Source: Meridianimarinicoccus sp. MJW13
GTDB taxonomy: Bacteria > Pseudomonadota > Alphaproteobacteria > Rhodobacterales > Rhodobacteraceae
Length of the DNA: 64,000 nt
Reading direction: 5' to 3'
Assembly (NCBI RefSeq): GCF_014901205.1
Contig: NZ_JACNMU010000002.1
Coordinates: forward strand, 124,001-188,000
Below, piece by piece: positions 54,958-62,788 of this stretch (position 1 is its first letter; the number at the start of each line of letters is the position of its first letter). The position numbers and the translations under genes were made by a program. Under the pieces are notes generated by a model. The model saw only the letters and a program-made list of their open reading frames with translations. It did not search any database and was not told the origin of the DNA.

Positions 54958-55698
54958 TCACATGTAGCCGCGGACAAGTGCGGCCGAAACCAGCGTCCAA
55001 CCATCCGCCACAACAAAGAACGCCAGTTTGAATGGCAGGGACACGATGGCGGGTGGCACCATCATCATGCCCATCGACATGAGGATGGCGGCGACCACAA
55101 GGTCGATGATGAGGAACGGCAGGAAGATCATGAAGCCGACCTCGAAAGCGCGCGTCATCTCGCTGAGCAGGAACGAAGGCACCAGCAGGGACAGCGGAGA
55201 GGTCGGGCTTGGCGCAAGCGTGTCCTCGGCCCGCAATTCCGCCAGGTGTTGATAGGTTTCCGGATCCACGCGCGCGGTCATGAAGATGCGAAACGGTTCC
55301 AGGGTTCTCAGGAATGCGTCCTCGAACGGCAGGGTTCCCTGTACCGCGGGGCCAAGCCCAACGCGCCAGGCTTCGGAAAACACCGGCTCCATCACGAAAT
55401 AGGTCAGGAACAGCGCCAGCGAGACAATGAGCATGTTCGGTGGCGATTGTTGCAGGCCGATGGCGTGACGCAGGATCGACAGAACCGTCGCGATGAACGG
55501 GAAACAGGTCACGACGATCAAGAGCGCCGGCGCCACGCCAATCGCGGCGATCAGAAGGAACAGGAGAACACCCTGACCCGAGACCGTGCCGTTGCCGATC
55601 AGATCCATGGGCAGATCCTGCCCTGCAGCCGTCCCGGCCCAGAACAGGCAAAGGGCGCCAAGCAGCCCGGCGCCAAGTTTACGACACTGCGCCATCAC
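54958..55698 (-). CDS. fliP: flagellar export gate protein FliP
   Basis: 246-residue inner-membrane export-gate protein with a cleavable signal (about residues 1-26) and four helices. Family core: VVTCFPFIATVLSILRHAIG, PPNMLIVSLALFLTYFVMEP and ILMSMGMMMVPPAIVSLPFK. It overlaps the fliN 3' end by 20 bp and is the last gene of fliF-fliH-fliN-fliP. No fliO is seen before it. Confidence 0.95.
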   Translation of the reverse strand: MMAQCRKLGAGLLGALCLFWAGTAAGQDLPMDLIGNGTVSGQGVLLFLLIAAIGVAPALLIVVTCFPFIATVLSILRHAIGLQQSPPNMLIVSLALFLTYFVMEPVFSEAWRVGLGPAVQGTLPFEDAFLRTLEPFRIFMTARVDPETYQHLAELRAEDTLAPSPTSPLSLLVPSFLLSEMTRAFEVGFMIFLPFLIIDLVVAAILMSMGMMMVPPAIVSLPFKLAFFVVADGWTLVSAALVRGYM

Positions 55699-55981
55699 GG
55701 ATCACCTCGGTCAGGCGCACCACCAACTGTCCAGCAGGACCGTCTTCGGCGGCTTCCAGCACCCCTCGGGCGATGATCCGGTCGCCGATGAACAGTTCCA
55801 CCGGATCGTCGATCTTGCGGTCGAGTTCCAGAACCGACTCCGGCCCGAACGCCAGCAACTCCTGAATGGAGGGGTGGGCGCGGCCCACGGACACCCGGAT
55901 CTCGATAGGCACATCTTCGAAAGGATTCGAGGTCGGGGAGGTTCGCCCCTCTGAAACAGCAGGATTGATGCCGGTCGTCAT
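55679..55981 (-). CDS. fliN: flagellar motor switch protein FliN
   Basis: 100-residue C-ring protein. The C-terminal SpoA domain is clear: IEIRVSVGRAHPSIQELLAF, ESVLELDRKIDDPVELFIGD and RIIARGVLEAAED. Short form typical of alphaproteobacteria. It starts 3 bp after the fliH stop and its 3' end is inside fliP, an overlap of 20 bp. Confidence 0.94.
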   Translation of the reverse strand: MTTGINPAVSEGRTSPTSNPFEDVPIEIRVSVGRAHPSIQELLAFGPESVLELDRKIDDPVELFIGDRIIARGVLEAAEDGPAGQLVVRLTEVIRDGAVS

Positions 55982-55984
55982 CGG

Positions 55985-56581
55985 TTATTCCTTTCTGTGA
56001 GAGGCAAAAAAGCTCTCGATGCGTGTTTCGATTTCGCCAAGCATCCGCGACACATCGGTCAGGCGGGAGGCGCCGTGCAACGTGGTGATGACTTGCCCTT
56101 CAGCGAGGCTTGCGTCCGTGGTGATCTGGACCGCCTCGGCCAGGTCCGGGGGAAGAAGCGCGGAAACCTCGGCGCGGGTGCTTTCGCAGGCCTGAATCTC
56201 CAGTTGGGCATCGCCGGTTTCCGAAAGGTTGGCCCGGATCAGATCCAGGACGATTTCCGGAAAATGTGCTTGTGCGACTTCGGGGAGTGTTTTCCGGGCA
56301 AGCCCGCACAAGAGCGGCTCGATTTCCCGCAAGAGATCCTGACACGCGGACTCATAGGTCGTTGTCGATGCCTTGATCGCATCCTGAACGGTGCTGCAGA
56401 AAGAGAGTTTGTCTGCATCCAGTGCTTTGCGCGCATCATCCCAGCCGGATTTGTAGCCATTTTCAAACGCCTCCAATTTGAGGCCTTCTGTCGTGGCCGC
56501 GTCCCCCTCGAACACGTCAGGCCCGGACCCCGGCGCAGAGAAGTCGCGCAAATGGATGCTGTTCCTGGGTGAAGCAACCAT
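55985..56581 (-). CDS. fliH: FliH-like flagellar assembly protein
   Basis: 198 residues from the ATG at 56581, which overlaps the fliF stop. The sequence has the FliH layout: acidic N-terminus, a central helix with ENGYKSGWDDARKALDADKL, then a C-terminal half including VAQAHFPEIVLDLIRANLSE. FliH binds FliI and tethers it to the export gate. FliH proteins are poorly conserved, so context between fliF and fliN supports the call. Confidence 0.75.
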   Translation of the reverse strand: MVASPRNSIHLRDFSAPGSGPDVFEGDAATTEGLKLEAFENGYKSGWDDARKALDADKLSFCSTVQDAIKASTTTYESACQDLLREIEPLLCGLARKTLPEVAQAHFPEIVLDLIRANLSETGDAQLEIQACESTRAEVSALLPPDLAEAVQITTDASLAEGQVITTLHGASRLTDVSRMLGEIETRIESFFASHRKE

Positions 56582-58200
56582 CAAACGGGGCTCTCTTCGA
56601 GCCAACTGCGCAGAACCTCGACCGTGTCGGACTGCCGCTGATCCACAAGTTCAACAAGGGTGTTGTTTGCAGGCTGTTGCGTCGTCCCGGAGGTCTTGGA
56701 TGGTCCGTCAGGATCGGAAGCATCCGCAACGGGCAGTGATTTCATGCGCGCCTGGGGGCTCGGGACATCCGTTGCTGTCATTGGATAGGAAGCGCGTTCA
56801 GGTGTATCCGGTGCAATAACCTGGCCAGGTTCATGGGGCAGCACCGAGAGCGCGGTTCCAGATGTCGCCTCTTCACGCCTGCTGGACGCAAAAGGCCGAA
56901 CCACGAAGATCCCGATGACCACGGCGGCGATGGCAAACAACAGGGTCTTCAGCAGTTGCGAGATGTCCAGCGACGATAAGGACAACAGGGAGGCCGCGGG
57001 AGCCTCGCCCTCGGCTGCCGGAGGTGAGAACGGAAGCGCCTTGACGGTGACGCGGTCGCCCCGCTCCTGATTGATGCCGACTGCCGAGGTCACCAACTCG
57101 CCGATTTGCAACAGTTCCTCTTCGATCTGGGCGGGATCGCCTTCAACCGAAGCAAGGTTCACCAGAACGGCGACCGAGATACGCTGAACCGATCCGGGCG
57201 GCTTGCTGGTTTCTCGGGTAACCTGAGAGACCTCGTAGTTGGTTGTTTCGCGGCTGGACGTGGATTCGGTGCGGGTCTGCCGATCCTGCCCCGCGGCGTC
57301 GCCGTCCGGCAGGTTGCTGGCAACCCCCACCGAGGCACCGTCAGACGACGATTCGCTTCGGCTGGAATCCTCGGAATCCACACTGATGGCGACACGCGAA
57401 TCCGGCGTGATCAGGCGTTCTACCACCGTTTCTTCGTTCTTGACCGTGTCGACAGCCACTTCGACGATGGCGTTGCCACGGCCGACGCGTGCATCGACGA
57501 GGCGCTCGACCTTCTTGCGGAAGGCTTCGGACAGTTCAACCTCCAGCGACGAGTAGTCCCTTTCGCTGCTGAACTCCGTCCCGTTCCGCGCGTCGATGAT
57601 CGCCACGGCATCCCGGTCAAGGCCCTGGACAGATGATGACACCAGGGATCTTACCGCCTCTGCCATCTGCGGCGATAGGGATCCGGTGACCGGGGTCAGG
57701 GAGACCGACGCAGACACGGCCAGGTTGCTGGAAAACCCCTGTGACGTGGGTGTCGAAAGATGCACGCGCGCGCCCTTGATCAGCGGGCTGGCGGTGATTG
57801 TTCGTGCCAGTTCCCCTTCGATCGCGCGCCAGTACGTGGCGTCGAACATCCGGGAGGTGGTGCCGAACCCTGGCAGGGTCTCGAGCAGCTCGAAGCCGAC
57901 GCCACCGGTGCTCGCGACGCCATCCAGGGCCAGGCTCATGCGCAGGGCGTCACGCTCTGTGGCCCGCACATAGATGGAATCACCCTGAATGGTGTAATCC
58001 ACATTGCGCTGAGCAAGCGTGTCCAGGATCTGACCGGCCAATTGCGGCTCAAGCCGCGAGTACAGAAGTGCCATGGACGGCGCGAACGGGCGGACCAGCG
58101 CCAACATGATGGCGAACGACAGGACCGAAAAGGCAATTGCGGCACTGAGACCCTTGTGCCGCATGATGCGAGAAAGAACGGATTCCAGAATATTTTTCAT
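56581..58200 (-). CDS. fliF: flagellar MS-ring protein FliF
   Basis: 539 residues from the ATG at 58200; a TTG three codons earlier is possible. Membrane helix near residues 20-40, YscJ/FliF ring-building domain with MSLALDGVASTGGVGFELLE and AIEGELARTITASPLIKGARVH-type core, a Ser-rich loop (about 275-320), a second helix near 425-445, and the FliG-binding tail ending VEVLRSWLEESPV. It is the first gene of the minus-strand operon, divergent from the second fliL-like gene. Confidence 0.94.
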   Translation of the reverse strand: MKNILESVLSRIMRHKGLSAAIAFSVLSFAIMLALVRPFAPSMALLYSRLEPQLAGQILDTLAQRNVDYTIQGDSIYVRATERDALRMSLALDGVASTGGVGFELLETLPGFGTTSRMFDATYWRAIEGELARTITASPLIKGARVHLSTPTSQGFSSNLAVSASVSLTPVTGSLSPQMAEAVRSLVSSSVQGLDRDAVAIIDARNGTEFSSERDYSSLEVELSEAFRKKVERLVDARVGRGNAIVEVAVDTVKNEETVVERLITPDSRVAISVDSEDSSRSESSSDGASVGVASNLPDGDAAGQDRQTRTESTSSRETTNYEVSQVTRETSKPPGSVQRISVAVLVNLASVEGDPAQIEEELLQIGELVTSAVGINQERGDRVTVKALPFSPPAAEGEAPAASLLSLSSLDISQLLKTLLFAIAAVVIGIFVVRPFASSRREEATSGTALSVLPHEPGQVIAPDTPERASYPMTATDVPSPQARMKSLPVADASDPDGPSKTSGTTQQPANNTLVELVDQRQSDTVEVLRSWLEESPV

Positions 58201-58251
58201 AGCACCCAAACGCTGCCGGATTGTGACCGCCTCTGATATGGCATCCGCGTT

Positions 58252-58266
58252 TTAACAACTGGTTAG
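58252..58266. promoter_or_regulatory. CtrA-like site (TTAA-N7-TTAG) between fliF and the motor operon
   Basis: TTAA (58252-58255) and TTAG (58263-58266) with a 7-bp spacer match 7/8 of the CtrA consensus. It is in the 143-bp divergent gap, 51 bp from the fliF ATG and 77 bp from the second fliL-like ATG, so it could serve both operons. Confidence 0.45.
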
Positions 58267-58343
58267 CTGTGTTGGCTTTACAGATGAGTTCGCGGCGAGT
58301 CGAAGAAGGCAGAATTGTCGCGAGGCATTCATCGAGAAGGAGC

Positions 58344-58790
58344 ATGGTGTTGTCGAAAAGAACTGTCGCCCTGTTGCTTGGCTGTTTCTCTCTCGGGGCA
58401 GTGGCCGGATATGCGGTTCTGGAGCCGCGCCTGGATGCAATCCTTGCGGACAGTCCAAATAGAGTCGGCGCGTACACTGAAACGGAAGTTGAGATGGGCA
58501 CATTTCCGTTGCCGCCAATACTGGTTCCGGTTTCCTCCACTGGACCTGAAAGGCAACTTCGCTTGGAATTGGCAATCGCGGGATTGCCGGAAAGCATGAA
58601 AGAAATCGAATCAAGATCGTCATTCTTTACGGACGTTGTCTCGCAGTATGTGCGGTCGGTGGAGGTGTCTCAGATTGATGATCCAGGCGAAATAGCAGAG
58701 CTTCGCGCACAACTTCTTCGTCGACTGCAAACCGTCTCAAGCCCCGAGCTTGTTCGGGAAATATACCTGACGAAATTCATGATTGGATGA
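58344..58790 (+). CDS. second FliL-family protein
   Basis: 148 residues from the ATG at 58344, with a strong AGAAGGAG 3 nt upstream. A membrane segment at about residues 8-28 (VALLLGCFSLGAVAGYAVLE) is followed by the FliL periplasmic domain (FPLPPILVPVSSTG; RAQLLRRLQTVSSPELVREI; ending LTKFMIG). It differs strongly from the first FliL at 24205-24702. It heads the motor operon with motE and motA, so it may be the motor-associated FliL. Lower GC than the block A genes. Confidence 0.78.
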   Translation: MVLSKRTVALLLGCFSLGAVAGYAVLEPRLDAILADSPNRVGAYTETEVEMGTFPLPPILVPVSSTGPERQLRLELAIAGLPESMKEIESRSSFFTDVVSQYVRSVEVSQIDDPGEIAELRAQLLRRLQTVSSPELVREIYLTKFMIG

Positions 58791-58794
58791 GGGA

Positions 58795-59160
58795 ATGGGG
58801 ATGATTGCCGACTCGCTTCTGATCGCTGCGGCCCTTTCGGCCGCAATATACTGCATTGTCCTGTCACGAAAGCTCAACAGGTTTTCAAACCATTCGGATG
58901 GGATTGGCTTGGAAATAAAGGCACTTTCCGACCAAGTTCAAGCTCTGAACGAAACTCTGGAGAAAACCCTGCAAAGCGTAGATTCTTCCTCCGAGTCTTT
59001 GGCGCGAAACCTTGAAAAAGGGGAGGCTGCCAAGAAGAGCTTGGAACTCCTTCTCGCCTCACTCCATGATTTACCCGGTGACAATCCGGACAAAGAACGG
59101 GCCGAGCCGGTTTTTGCGCGACGCGCGCCGGACGCAACGTCTCGTGCGGAACGAGGGTGA
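58795..59160 (+). CDS. small membrane-anchored coiled-coil protein of the motor operon
   Basis: 121 residues from the ATG at 58795 (a second ATG at 58801 has better Shine-Dalgarno spacing). One N-terminal membrane helix (ADSLLIAAALSAAIYCIVLS) then a coiled coil with IGLEIKALSDQVQALNETLE and a charged tail. I cannot name the family. Its stop overlaps motE by 4 bp, so it probably belongs to the stator/motor machinery. Confidence 0.7.
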   Translation: MGMIADSLLIAAALSAAIYCIVLSRKLNRFSNHSDGIGLEIKALSDQVQALNETLEKTLQSVDSSSESLARNLEKGEAAKKSLELLLASLHDLPGDNPDKERAEPVFARRAPDATSRAERG

Positions 59161-59750
59161 AAAATATGGCGAAACCATCGTGGCCAACCAGAAAACTCTC
59201 GTTCGGGAAAGTGATTGCGTTTCTTTTCATTGCCTCATGTCTAATCAGAATCATGGAAAGTGACTTCCTGGTAAAGGCAAGCGACTTGGTTGGTGAAGTG
59301 AAAAACTCTGACCCGTATCCCGGTGCTAGGGAGGCGATTGATCCTGCGATTGAAGATCTTATTGCAGATCTTTCGACACGAGAGAAACGTCTGGACGAGC
59401 AAGCGAGACAACTGGATATCCGCAGCCGGCAAGTGTCCGAGATGGAGCAGGAACTGGCCGTTGCGATATCCAGGCTTCAGGAGTCCGAAGAGAAGCTATC
59501 GCAGACGATTGAAGTTGCACGGGACGCATCCAGTGGCGACATCGAAAGACTTGTGGGCATCTATACGAACATGAAGCCCAAGGATGCAGCGGTGATTTTC
59601 GAACAGATGCCACCAGGCTTTTCGGCCGGGTTCCTCACGCAGATGGATCCAAGTGTGGCCGCCGGAATTGTCTCCAACATGTCGCCCAATTCTGCATTTG
59701 CCGTGTCTGTCCATGTCGCGGGTCGGAACATGGATGTACCGTCCAACTAA
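59157..59750 (+). CDS. motE: MotE-like protein with MgtE N-terminal-type domain
   Basis: About 197 residues from the GTG at 59157 that overlaps the previous stop; an ATG at 59166 is also possible. A membrane anchor at about residues 17-33, a coiled coil with STREKRLDEQARQLDIRSRQ, then the MgtE intracellular N-domain (YTNMKPKDAAVIFEQMPPGF and MDPSVAAGIVSNMSP). In rhizobia MotE is a periplasmic chaperone for MotC and is needed for motility. The call rests on this domain layout and the neighbouring motA. Confidence 0.82.
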   Translation: MKNMAKPSWPTRKLSFGKVIAFLFIASCLIRIMESDFLVKASDLVGEVKNSDPYPGAREAIDPAIEDLIADLSTREKRLDEQARQLDIRSRQVSEMEQELAVAISRLQESEEKLSQTIEVARDASSGDIERLVGIYTNMKPKDAAVIFEQMPPGFSAGFLTQMDPSVAAGIVSNMSPNSAFAVSVHVAGRNMDVPSN

Positions 59751-59786
59751 TCAATTTTGGTACGTCAATAAGATGGAAGTTCAACT

Positions 59787-60656
59787 GTGCTTGGTCTGGC
59801 TGGAATTGCATTAATCTTTGTTACCGTCTTCGGAGGCTACCTTGCCTCTGGGGGCAAGATGGCAATCATTCTCAAGTCCCTTCCATATGAGTTCATCATC
59901 ATTGGAGGCGCTGCCATCGGTTCCTTTGTCATTGGGAGCGACAAGGGCGGAATTTCACATGCGGCAAAAGACATCTCCAAGGTTTTCAAGGGCCCAACGT
60001 GGCGTTCTGCGGACTACAAGGATCTTCTGTGCCTGTTGTACGAATTGATCGATGTGGCACGAAAAGACGTGGTGGCATTGGAGGGTCATCTGGACGATCC
60101 GCAAGATTCTGAAATCTTCGCCCGCTATCCAAAGATTCTTGCCGACGCCGACGCGATTGACCTGATTTGTGACACCCTTCGGTCTGGGTTGATGAACTTT
60201 GACGATGCAAACCAGGTCGACGAGGTTCTGGAACGGCGGTTGGAAGCGCGCGTGAAGGATGCCCTACACTCGTCGCACGCCTTGCAGTCGATGGCCGATG
60301 GTCTCCCGGCACTTGGAATTGTGGCGGCCGTTCTGGGTGTGATCAAGACGATGGGGTCCATTGATCAACCCCCTGAAATTCTTGGAGGATTGATTGGCGG
60401 TGCCCTCGTCGGTACTTTCCTTGGCGTTTTCCTGGCCTATGGCCTGGTGGGACCCTTTGCGATCCGGATCCGGGACGTGGTGCTGAACGATTCAAACTAC
60501 TACAAAGTCATCCGCGAAGTTCTTGTAGCCAATTTGCGCCAGCATTCCGCGAATGTGTGTCTGGAAATTGGTCGGCAGAATATCCCCGGCCATTTGCGTC
60601 CAAACTTCCCGGAAGTGGATGAGGCCATTCGTGATCTGAAGCGGGCCGCGAGATGA
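59787..60656 (+). CDS. motA: flagellar motor stator protein MotA
   Basis: 289-residue proton-channel subunit with four membrane helices, from a GTG with GGAAG about 7 nt upstream. Conserved features: FGGYLASGGKMAIILKSLPY, EFIIIGGAAIGSFVIGSDKG, SMADGLPALGIVAAVLGVIK with the functional Pro of the third helix, and IGGALVGTFLGVFLAYGLVG. No motB lies in this window, so its partner must be elsewhere. It overlaps the next gene by 4 bp. Confidence 0.96.
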   Translation: MLGLAGIALIFVTVFGGYLASGGKMAIILKSLPYEFIIIGGAAIGSFVIGSDKGGISHAAKDISKVFKGPTWRSADYKDLLCLLYELIDVARKDVVALEGHLDDPQDSEIFARYPKILADADAIDLICDTLRSGLMNFDDANQVDEVLERRLEARVKDALHSSHALQSMADGLPALGIVAAVLGVIKTMGSIDQPPEILGGLIGGALVGTFLGVFLAYGLVGPFAIRIRDVVLNDSNYYKVIREVLVANLRQHSANVCLEIGRQNIPGHLRPNFPEVDEAIRDLKRAAR

Positions 60657-62728
60657 AGATAGCTAGAGCGCTGCTTTGGGCCTGCTTCGCGCTGTTTCCA
60701 ACGATTCTGGACGCGCAAGTGACCATCAGGTCGGGAGAGCATGCCGGGTTTACCCGATTGGTATTCTACTTCGACCAGGATGTAGATTGGACGCTTGGGA
60801 AGGTGTCCGGTGGCTATGGCCTCGCAACGCAGGGCACGCGGCAGAGCTATGACTTTGCAGGCGTCTTTGACCGGATTCCCCGGACAAGGGTCTCTTCCCT
60901 TGCTCAAAACCAGACGCACCTGCAAATCTCGGTCGCCTGCATCTGTCATGCACGGGCATTTGAAGTGTCTCCTAGGGTACTTGTTGTTGACGTGGTTGAC
61001 GGGCCTGCGGAAAATTCGTCACCGTTTGAGCGGCGCTTGACATCTGTCCTGCCCGATTATCCGCTGCCCCCGGAGCCGATCGAAACGGGATTCCCGCCAT
61101 CGGTTCAGCCACCAGAGGCCTTGCCGGATTTTGGTGAGTCCGGTCTTCCGCGCGACCAGGGCCAGGCACGAATGTTGGACCCGGAGATATCAACGGCCTT
61201 GGCGCGGGCCGTTTTCGATGGCGTTTTGGAGCCTGCTGCACCGCAAAGGGTGGCCCGCCCGTCCCAACTTGGGTCCTCTCCACAAGTTCTTGCGCAAACC
61301 GCGACCGATCTGCTGAGGCCGCAACAGCAAGAACCGGCTTCAATCCAATGCCCGGATGCGGCGCATCTGAATTTCATCCAGATCGCGGGCGTCGGGAGCC
61401 TCGAGGAAGCTGTCGAGAAACTGCACAGCCGCCCGGATGAAGACGGGTCTCTCGGCACTGTCGATGGGGTGGCGGTGGCCGCGCGATACCTGTTTCTGGG
61501 ATTCGGGGCCGAAGCCCGTGCGGAGCTGGAGAAGCTGGGTGCAGACACGACCGCGACGAGGCTTCTGAAGGAAATCTCCTTCCAATTGGATGCACCGGGG
61601 CGCGTGTCTTCCGAACTGCTGGGCGGGATGACGAACTGTCCCGGGTCGGCGGCCTTGTGGGGCGTCCTTGGCCTTGGAGCGATCAAGACGCCCGCATCGG
61701 TGAAGGTAAATACCCAAGCCGTCTTCCATACGGTTTCGGGCTTGCCGCCGCACTTGCGTACACATCTCGCACCCGCCGTGTCCCGCCAATTGAGGATGTT
61801 GGGGCACGATGAAACCGCGACCGCTGTCCGGTCGACGGTAGCGCGCACATTGGCGGGGGCCGAAGGTGACATGCTCGTTGAGCAGGCAAGGGCTGCCCCG
61901 GAACACCCGGACAGGGCCGCGTTGAAGGATCTGACGCGGTCCAGAGACCTGGTGGGTCTGGAGGCCCAATCCATCCTGCTCGAGAAGGTCGCGCCTGGAA
62001 ACGACGCATTCCCGGCCGAATGGCAACGGGAAGTGGAAGCACAGATTCTGTCGGCAAAGGGATCGCGCGAGGCCGGCCAACTCCTCGCGAGCTATGTACA
62101 GGCCATGTCGGGCGTCGGTGAATTCGAGCCTGCCTTGAAGTTCCTGTCGGATCTGGCGGAGTCGCGCTTCGCACAGGATCTGGGCGTACCCCTGGCCTAC
62201 GATGACCTCATGGGGGCGTTGGCGGCCGAGGATCAGGAAGCCGAATTCGTCTATCTTTCAGCAGCCTACTTTCCCGACAAGAGGCTGCCCATCAGCCCGG
62301 AAAATGGCGGGGCATTCGTTGACAGACTGTCGTCCCTTGGGTTCTCGACCTTGGCCAACCGATACAGATCCCTTCCCGTGCTCAAGGGGTGGACGCGAAC
62401 CGAGCCCGGCGTGGTTTCCGAACCGGTTCCCCTTGCCGACGATCTGATCGCCCGCCGCTATGGACCGGTTCCGGACACGACCCCGATCCCCCAAACCGAT
62501 CCGGTCGCGCCTCTGTCCGGGCAGCAACCGGTGCTGCCAGACCAGACAACCAGCCAGCCGGCGCAGACACGATCCACCGCGCTTGCAGCCGGCGGAGAGC
62601 CGGCGGAAACCGGGCCCCCGACGCTGGCCGCCCAAAGGGATCTTCTGGCCCAAAGCGCCGGGCTCAGAGAAAGGGCCGAGGCCCTGTTGACAGGCTCCGG
62701 CCCCGCCGCCCGGGAATCTTCCCCCTAG
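60653..62728 (+). CDS. large periplasmic protein downstream of motA
   Basis: 691 residues, not recognised as a named family. A signal peptide is predicted at about 1-21 (ARALLWACFALFPTILDA). The next ~100 residues resemble an AMIN-type domain (RSGEHAGFTRLVFYFDQDVD, then SPRVLVVDVVDGP). The middle is helical and repeat-like, reminiscent of TPR or solenoid proteins; the C-terminal 100 residues are Pro/Gln/Thr-rich. Its 4-bp overlap with motA suggests a role in stator assembly, perhaps like MotC in rhizobia; no clear sequence proof. Confidence 0.7.
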   Translation: MKIARALLWACFALFPTILDAQVTIRSGEHAGFTRLVFYFDQDVDWTLGKVSGGYGLATQGTRQSYDFAGVFDRIPRTRVSSLAQNQTHLQISVACICHARAFEVSPRVLVVDVVDGPAENSSPFERRLTSVLPDYPLPPEPIETGFPPSVQPPEALPDFGESGLPRDQGQARMLDPEISTALARAVFDGVLEPAAPQRVARPSQLGSSPQVLAQTATDLLRPQQQEPASIQCPDAAHLNFIQIAGVGSLEEAVEKLHSRPDEDGSLGTVDGVAVAARYLFLGFGAEARAELEKLGADTTATRLLKEISFQLDAPGRVSSELLGGMTNCPGSAALWGVLGLGAIKTPASVKVNTQAVFHTVSGLPPHLRTHLAPAVSRQLRMLGHDETATAVRSTVARTLAGAEGDMLVEQARAAPEHPDRAALKDLTRSRDLVGLEAQSILLEKVAPGNDAFPAEWQREVEAQILSAKGSREAGQLLASYVQAMSGVGEFEPALKFLSDLAESRFAQDLGVPLAYDDLMGALAAEDQEAEFVYLSAAYFPDKRLPISPENGGAFVDRLSSLGFSTLANRYRSLPVLKGWTRTEPGVVSEPVPLADDLIARRYGPVPDTTPIPQTDPVAPLSGQQPVLPDQTTSQPAQTRSTALAAGGEPAETGPPTLAAQRDLLAQSAGLRERAEALLTGSGPAARESSP

Positions 62729-62788
62729 TCATTCTGGCCGATCACGACTAGACCGCGCCGCACGTGTGTCAGAAGTGGAGTAGTGATC

